Positions 57,318-64,000 of a stretch of 64,000 bases of DNA are shown in pieces. The stretch is taken from the NCBI GenBank assembly GCA_026874595.1, contig CM049313.1, positions 80,672,659-80,736,658 of the forward strand. The letters are read 5' to 3'. How positions within the stretch are numbered: the first letter of the stretch is position 1; every line of letters begins with the position of its first letter. This stretch comes from Sipunculus nudus (Eukaryota; Annelida; Sipuncula; Golfingiida; Sipunculidae). The notes under the pieces were generated by a model that was not told the origin of the DNA, made no database searches, and saw nothing but the letters and a program-made list of their open reading frames with translations. The position numbers and the translations under genes are program-made.

Positions 57318-60300
57318 ATTTTAACCAAAAACAATAGGGCACCTAGAAATTATGTTTTTCATCATCCCTGTAAGTTTCAAGGTGATTGTGGCAAAATTGT
57401 GGCCAGGAGAGTGCAGACAAACAAACAGACAGACAGACAAACAGACATACGCAACTGACCAATATGCTTGCGGAAATCGAAGATTTCGGCAAGCAATAAA
57501 GTATGGACTGTGCCTCCAACATGTATGATCATAGATGGGGCCCGGAGAGGCCGTCACGGACCGCTGCACACGCCGGCCGCCCACCGTAAGGACCCTGCCG
57601 CCACTTGCGGCGACGGCGAGTGTCTTCGTGGTATGGCGGAAAACGGCGCGAGATTTGACGAGACTAACAATGTGACCCCTGAATGTGACTGCGAGTGTCA
57701 GCCGCTATCCAGCGCTGCAAACCATGTGTCTGTAGCGTGAAAAATGACAGAATTATAGGCATTTCTTTGAATGGTCACTTGTTCTCGTTTCACGAGAAAC
57801 GGTGCGAGATATGACGAGACTTGCGATTGAACGGCTTAGAACTAGAGGGATGCTGTCTAACGCCAAAAACCAGACCTTTCTATCGCAAATATCAACAGAG
57901 ATAGAATCTGGAAAACTCCGAATTTTCAGATTGTCAAGTTTTTACCCCAAAATTTGGTAACCATGGTAACGGCAGCACAAAGCAACATGTGCGAAGAGAT
58001 AAGCCCATGTTCCTAGTTTCAGATACGACCAAAAAAAATGGTGTCACGTTTAATATTTTTTGAGATATTGCAGAAAAATGACATGTTACAGTGTTTCATG
58101 TACCACGCCCCCTGGTGGCTATTTCCAAAAAATGAAAAACTGATTTCGAGATATTTATAAATTACACAAAATATATCAATTTCAAAGCCACTGTTAAAAA
58201 AATGCAACCTGTAGGTCATATTTAATGAAATCTCGAAGACTCCTCGTTTGACGAGAAACGGTGCGAGATTTTGCAAGACTTTTGGTTGGATCACCGAGAA
58301 CTCACCAAGGGCTACAAGATGCAAAAAAATTGACCTCTCCAGCATAAAAACTGACAGAGTTAGAAGCTGAAAACTGCATATTTTCAAAATTCAAAAGTTT
58401 TACCCCAAAAGTAGAGAAATCTGGCAATAGCGCACTTTGGCACCTATGCGCAAAAATAAGCCCATGGACCCCAGTTGAAGGTGCTGTGATGGAAATGGCC
58501 CAATGTTTAATAGTTCTGGAGGTATAGCACCAAAACAAATGTTCATGTTTTTTTCATCTGCAACGCCCCCCTGGCGGCCATTTCCAAAATCTGAAAAAAA
58601 CAATTTCGAGATATTCTTGTGTTACATAAAATATCTCAGAATCAGTACGATTGCTGCAAATTTGAAAAATATCACGAAATTCCATGATTTCTCCCCAAAA
58701 ATTGCGTAACCATGGTAACAGAAAATTTGAAGTAAGCTACATGTCAAAAGAAAGGCCAGGTGATGACGAAAAATATGAGCTATTGCAGAAGTGGGATAAG
58801 CCTATTTATGGCGAAGTTATAGTGCAAAAACCGTTAACCATACCTGTCGTGACCTTGACCTTTGACTTTTGACCTATTTTAACCAAAAACAATAGGGCAC
58901 CTAGAAATTATGTTTTTCATCATCCCTGTAAGTTTCAAGGTGATTGTGGCAAAATTGTGGCCAGGAGAGTGCAGACAAACAAACAGACAGACAGACAAAC
59001 AGACATACGCAACTGACCAATATGCTTGCGGAAATCGAAGATTTCCGGCAAGCAATAAAGTATGGGACTGTGCCTCCAACATGTATGATCATAGATGGGG
59101 CCCGGAGAGGCCGTCACGGACCGCTGCACACGCCGGCCGCCCACCGTAAGGACCCTGCCGCCACTTGCGGCGACGGCGAGTGTCTTCGTGGTATGGCGGA
59201 AAACGGCGCGAGATTTGACGAGACTAACAATGTGACCCCTGAATGTGACTGCGAGTGTCAGCCGCTATCCAGCGCTGCAAACCATGTGTCTGTAGCGTGA
59301 AAAATGACAGAATTATAGGCATTTCTTTGAATGGTCACTTGTTCTCGTTTCACGAGAAACGGTGCGAGATATGACGAGACTTGCGATTGAACGGCTTAGA
59401 ACTAGAGGGATGCTGTCTAACGCCAAAAACCAGACCTTTCTATCGCAAAATATCAACAGAGATAGAATCTGGAAAACTCCGAATTTTCAGATTGTCAAGT
59501 TTTACCCCAAAATTTGGTAACCATGGTAACGGCAGCACAAAGCAACATGTGCGAAGAGATAAGCCCATGTTCCTAGTTTCAGATACGACCAAAAAAAATG
59601 GTGTCACGTTTAATATTTTTTGAGATATTGCAGAAAAATGACATGTTACAGTGTTTCATGTACCACGCCCCCTGGTGGCTATTTCCAAAAAATGAAAAAC
59701 TGATTTCGAGATATTTATAAATTACACAAAATATATCAATTTCAAAGCCACTGTTAAAAAAATGCAACCTGTAGGTCATATTTAATGAAATCTCGAAGAC
59801 TCTCGTTTGACGAGAAACGGTGCGAGATTTTGCAAGACTTTTGGTTGGATCACCGAGAACTCACCAAGGGCTACAAGATGCAAAAAAATTGACCTCTCCA
59901 GCATAAAAACTGACAGAGTTAGAAGCTGAAAACTGCATATTTTCAAAATTCAAAAGTTTTACCCCAAAAGTAGAGAAATCTGGCAATAGCGCACTTTGGC
60001 ACCTATGCGCAAAAATAAGCCCATGGACCCCAGTTGAAGGTGCTGTGATGGAAATGGCCCAATGTTTAATAGTTCTGGAGGTATAGCACCAAAACAAATG
60101 TTCAATGTTTTTTCATCTGCAACGCCCCCTGGCGGCCATTTCCAAAATCTGAAAAAACAATTTCGAGATATTCTTGTGTTACATAAAATATCTCAGAATC
60201 AGTACGATTGCTGCAAATTTGAAAAATATCACGAAATTCCATGATTTCTCCCCAAAATTGCGTAACCATGGTAACAGAAAATTTGAGTAAGCTACATGTC

Positions 60301-63300
60301 AAAAGAAAGGCCAGGTGATGACGAAAAATATGAGCTATTGCAGAAGTGGATAAGCCTATTTATGGCGAAGTTATAGTGCAAAAACCGTTAACCATACCTG
60401 TCGTGACCTTGACCTTTGACTTTTGACCTATTTTAACCAAAAACAATAGGGCACCTAGAAATTATGTTTTTTCATCATCCCTGTAAGTTTCAAGGTGATT
60501 GTGGCAAAATTGTGGCCAGGAGAGTGCAGACAAACAAACAGACAGACAGACAAACAGACATACGCAACTGACCAATATGCTTGCGGAAATCGAAGATTTC
60601 CGGCAAGCAATAAAGTATGGACTGTGCCTCCAACATGTATGATCATAGATGGGGCCCGGAGAGGCCGTCACGGACCGCTGCACACGCCGGCCGCCCACCG
60701 TAAGGACCCTGCCGCCACTTGCGGCGACGGCGAGTGTCTTCGTGGTATGGCGGAAAACGGCGCGAGATTTGACGAGACTAACAATGTGACCCCTGAATGT
60801 GACTGCGAGTGTCAGCCGCTATCCAGCGCTGCAAACCATGTGTCTGTAGCGTGAAAAATGACAGAATTATAGGCATTTCTTTGAATGGTCACTTGTTCTC
60901 GTTTCACGAGAAACGGTGCGAGATATGACGAGACTTGCGATTGAACGGCTTAGAACTAGAGGGATGCTGTCTAACGCCAAAAACCAGACCTTTCTATCGC
61001 AAATATCAACAGAGATAGGAATCTGGAAAACTCCGAATTTTCAGATTGTCAAGTTTTACCCCAAAATTTGGTAACCATGGTAACGGCAGCACAAAGCAAC
61101 ATGTGCGAAGAGATAAGCCCATGTTCCTAGTTTCAGATACGACCAAAAAAAAATGGTGTCACGTTTAATATTTTTTGAGATATTGCAGAAAAATGACATG
61201 TTACAGTGTTTCATGTACCACGCCCCCTGGTGGCTATTTCCAAAAAATGAAAAACTGATTTCGAGATATTTATAAATTACACAAAATATATCAATTTCAA
61301 AGCCACTGTTAAAAAAATGCAACCTGTAGGTCATATTTAATGAAATCTCGAAGACTCTCGTTTGACGAGAAACGGTGCGAGATTTTGCAAGACTTTTGGT
61401 TGGATCACCGAGAACTCACCAAGGGCTACAAGATGCAAAAAAATTGACCTCTCCAGCATAAAAACTGACAGAGTTAGAAGCTGAAAACTGCATATTTTCA
61501 AAATTCAAAAGTTTTACCCCAAAAGTAGAGAAATCTGGCAATAGCGCACTTTGGCACCTATGCGCAAAAATAAGCCCATGGACCCCAGTTGAAGGTGCTG
61601 TGATGGAAATGGCCCAATGTTTTAATAGTTCTGGAGGTATAGCACCAAAACAAATGTTCATGTTTTTTCATCTGCAACGCCCCCTGGCGGCCATTTCCAA
61701 AATCTGAAAAAACAATTTCGAGATATTCTTGTGTTACATAAAATATCTCAGAATCAGTACGATTGCTGCAAATTTGAAAAATATCACGAAATTCCATGAT
61801 TTCTCCCCAAAATTGCGTAAACCATGGTAACAGAAAATTTGAGTAAGCTACATGTCAAAAAGAAAGGCCAGGTGATGACGAAAAATATGAGCTATTGCAG
61901 AAGTGGATAAGCCTATTTATGGCGAAGTTATAGTGCAAAAACCGTTAACCATACCTGTCGTGACCTTGACCTTTGACTTTTGACCTATTTTAACCAAAAA
62001 CAATAGGGCACCTAGAAATTATGTTTTTCATCATCCCTGTAAGTTTCAAGGTGATTGTGGCAAAATTGTGGCCAGGAGAGTGCAGACAAACAAACAGACA
62101 GACAGGACAAACAGACATACGCAACTGACCAATATGCTTGCGGAAATCGAAGATTTCCGGCAAGCAATAAAGTATGGACTGTGCCTCCAACATGTATGAT
62201 CATAGATGGGGCCCGGAGAGGGCGTCACGGACCGCTGCACACGCCGGCCGCCCACCGTAAGGACCCTGCCGCCACTTGCGGCGACGGCGAGTGTCTTCGT
62301 GGTATGGCGGAAAACGGCGCGAGATTTGACGAGACTAACAATGTGACCCCTGAATGTGACTGCGAGTGTCAGCCGCTATCCAGCGCTGCAAACCATGTGT
62401 CTGTAGCGTGAAAAATGACAGAATTATAGGCATTTCTTTGAATGGTCACTTGTTCTCGTTTCACGAGAAACGGTGCGAGATATGACGAGACTTGCGATTG
62501 AACGGCTTAGAACTAGAGGGATGCTGTCTAACGCCAAAAACCAGACCTTTCTATCGCAAATATCAACAGAGATAGAATCTGGAAAACTCCGAATTTTCAG
62601 ATTGTCAAGTTTTACCCCAAAATTTGGTAACCATGGTAACGGCAGCACAAAGCAACATGTGCGAAGAGATAAGCCCATGTTCCTAGTTTCAGATACGACC
62701 AAAAAAAATGGTGTCACGTTTAATATTTTTTGAGATATTGCAGAAAAATGACATGTTACAGTGTTTCATGTACCACGCCCCCTGGTGGCTATTTCCAAAA
62801 AATGAAAAACTGATTTCGAGATATTTATAAATTACACAAAATATATCAATTTCAAAGCCACTGTTAAAAAAATGCAACCTGTAGGTCATATTTAATGAAA
62901 TCTCGAAGACTCTCGTTTGACGAGAAACGGTGCGAGATTTTGCAAGACTTTTGGTTGGATCACCGAGAACTCACCAAGGGCTACAAGATGCAAAAAAATT
63001 GACCTCTCCAGCATAAAAACTGACAGAGTTAGAAGCTGAAAACTGCATATTTTCAAAATTCAAAAGTTTTACCCCAAAAGTAGAGAAATCTGGCAATAGC
63101 GCACTTTGGCACCTATGCGCAAAAATAAGCCCATGGACCCCAGTTGAAGGTGCTGTGATGGAAATGGCCCAATGTTTAATAGTTCTGGAGGTATAGCACC
63201 AAAACAAATGTTCATGTTTTTTCATCTGCAACGCCCCCTGGCGGCCATTTCCAAAATCTGAAAAAACAATTTCGAGATATTCTTGTGTTACATAAAATAT

Positions 63301-63726
63301 CTCAGAATCAGTACGATTGCTGCAAATTTGAAAAATATCACGAAATTCCATGATTTCTCCCCAAAATTGCGTAACCATGGTAACAGAAAATTTGAGTAAG
63401 CTACATGTCAAAAGAAAGGCCAGGTGGCCAGGTGATGACGAAAAATATGAGCTATTGCAGAAGTGGATAAGCCTATTTATGGCGAAGTTATAGTGCAAAA
63501 ACCGTTAACCATACCTGTCGTGACCTTGACCTTTGACTTTTGACCTATTTTAACCAAAAACAATAGGGCACCTAGAAATTATGTTTTTCATCATCCCTGT
63601 AAGTTTCAAGGTGATTGTGGCAAAATTGTGGCCAGGAGAGTGCAGACAAACAAACAGACAGACAGACAAACAGACATACGCAACTGACCAATATGCTTGC
63701 GGAAATCGAAGATTTCCGGCAAGCAA

Positions 63727-64000
63727 TAAAGTATGGACTGTGCCTCCAACATGTATGATCATAGACGGGGCCCGGAGAGGCCGTCACGGACCGCTGCACA
63801 CGCCGGCCGCCCACCGTAAGGACCCTGCCGCCACTTGCGGCGACGGCGAGTGTCTTCGTGGTATGGCGAAAAACGGCGCGAGATTTGACGAGACTAACAA
63901 TGCGACCCCTGAATGTGACTGCGAGTGTCCGACGCTATCCGGCGCTGCAGACCATGTGTCTGTGGCGTAAAAAAATGACAGAATTATAGGCATTTCTTTG
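63727..64000 (-). repeat. Partial, more diverged type C unit at window edge
   Basis: The GC-rich module and a CTCG-box start. Relative to the other units it has ATAGACGGGG, GGCGAAAAAC, AATGCGACCC, TCCGACGCTATCCGGC and GTGGCGTAAAAA. It is visibly less homogenised than its neighbours, as expected near an array edge or at a change of subtype. Confidence 0.7.

Larger units (their letters stand above)
55886..64000 (-). repeat. Type C satellite array (units 1551-1559 bp)
   Basis: Read on the minus strand, units begin at 63726, 62167, 60610, 59055 and 57496 and end just before the next start (last at 55946), giving lengths 1559, 1557, 1555, 1559 and 1551. A lone 60-bp Term occupies 55945-55886, and a partial unit fills 63727-64000. 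The first half of a unit is B-like (half-sites, X-box-like box, TGGCCGCCAGGGGGCG box); the second half is A-like (CTCG box, CCACCAGGGGGCG box, two more CTCG boxes, GC-rich module). Units differ mainly by one-base indels in homopolymers. No gene is supported; the longest ORF, e.g. 60495-60854 on the plus strand, recurs by repetition. Confidence 0.93.

Overview
This is a non-coding, repeat-dominated stretch of a eukaryotic genome, almost certainly animal. It has kilobase-scale satellite arrays, (GTYT)n microsatellites, candidate poly(A) signals, and motifs resembling metazoan CTCF, nuclear-receptor and RFX sites. There are no operons, ribosome-binding sites or recognisable protein families. The style (GTTT/GTCT microsatellites, tandem AGGTCA half-sites, AGGGGGCG boxes) is one I associate loosely with marine invertebrates. 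I cannot name a taxon from the sequence. No open reading frame can be supported as a real gene; the many recurrent small ORFs are by-products of near-identical repeat copies.

Layout, left to right. 1-2232: end of an array of a 1269-bp unit (type A). 2233-26487: 19 head-to-tail copies of a 1274-bp unit (type B) plus a 51-bp terminal stub. 26488-~28025: a single diverged, longer relative (type D). ~28026-28284: short flank with two AATAAA signals. ~28285-29790: about four copies of an unrelated 365-bp satellite. 29791-30013: AT-rich and homopolymer sequence with an 11-G run. 30014-31813: the only single-copy stretch, holding an old internal direct repeat and weak exon-like ORFs. 31814-31849: (GTCT)9. 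32042-51120: a second type A array (14 full units plus two partial ones). 51121-51620: exactly 500 N. 51621-55885: an inverted copy of 26488-30013, with six instead of four 365-bp repeats. 55886-64000: an array of about five 1551-1559-bp units (type C) on the minus strand.

Types A, B, C and D are one family. Each unit begins with a 51-60-bp terminal segment (here 'Term') that carries a ~30-nt hairpin starting TTGCTTGCCGG. A (GTYT)n microsatellite and a cluster of nuclear-receptor-like half-sites follow. After that come GTTACCATGGTTAC-type boxes, one or two CTCF-like CCRCCAGGGGGCG boxes, and one to five CTCG stem-loop boxes. Type C has a B-like first half and an A-like second half. At the three junctions between types that can be read, the array ends in a lone Term and the next type starts at its own Term. 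This suggests amplification and exchange through Term. A non-autonomous mobile element (possibly Helitron/Helentron-like) that became a satellite is the most economical inference, but no transposase or RepHel gene is present.

By unit counting there are about 67 CTCF-like boxes, roughly 56 on the plus strand left of the gap and 11 on the minus strand right of it. The inverted duplication around a fixed-size gap could be a true large palindrome. It could equally be an alternative haplotype scaffolded in reverse; that must be settled before the orientation flip is taken as biology.
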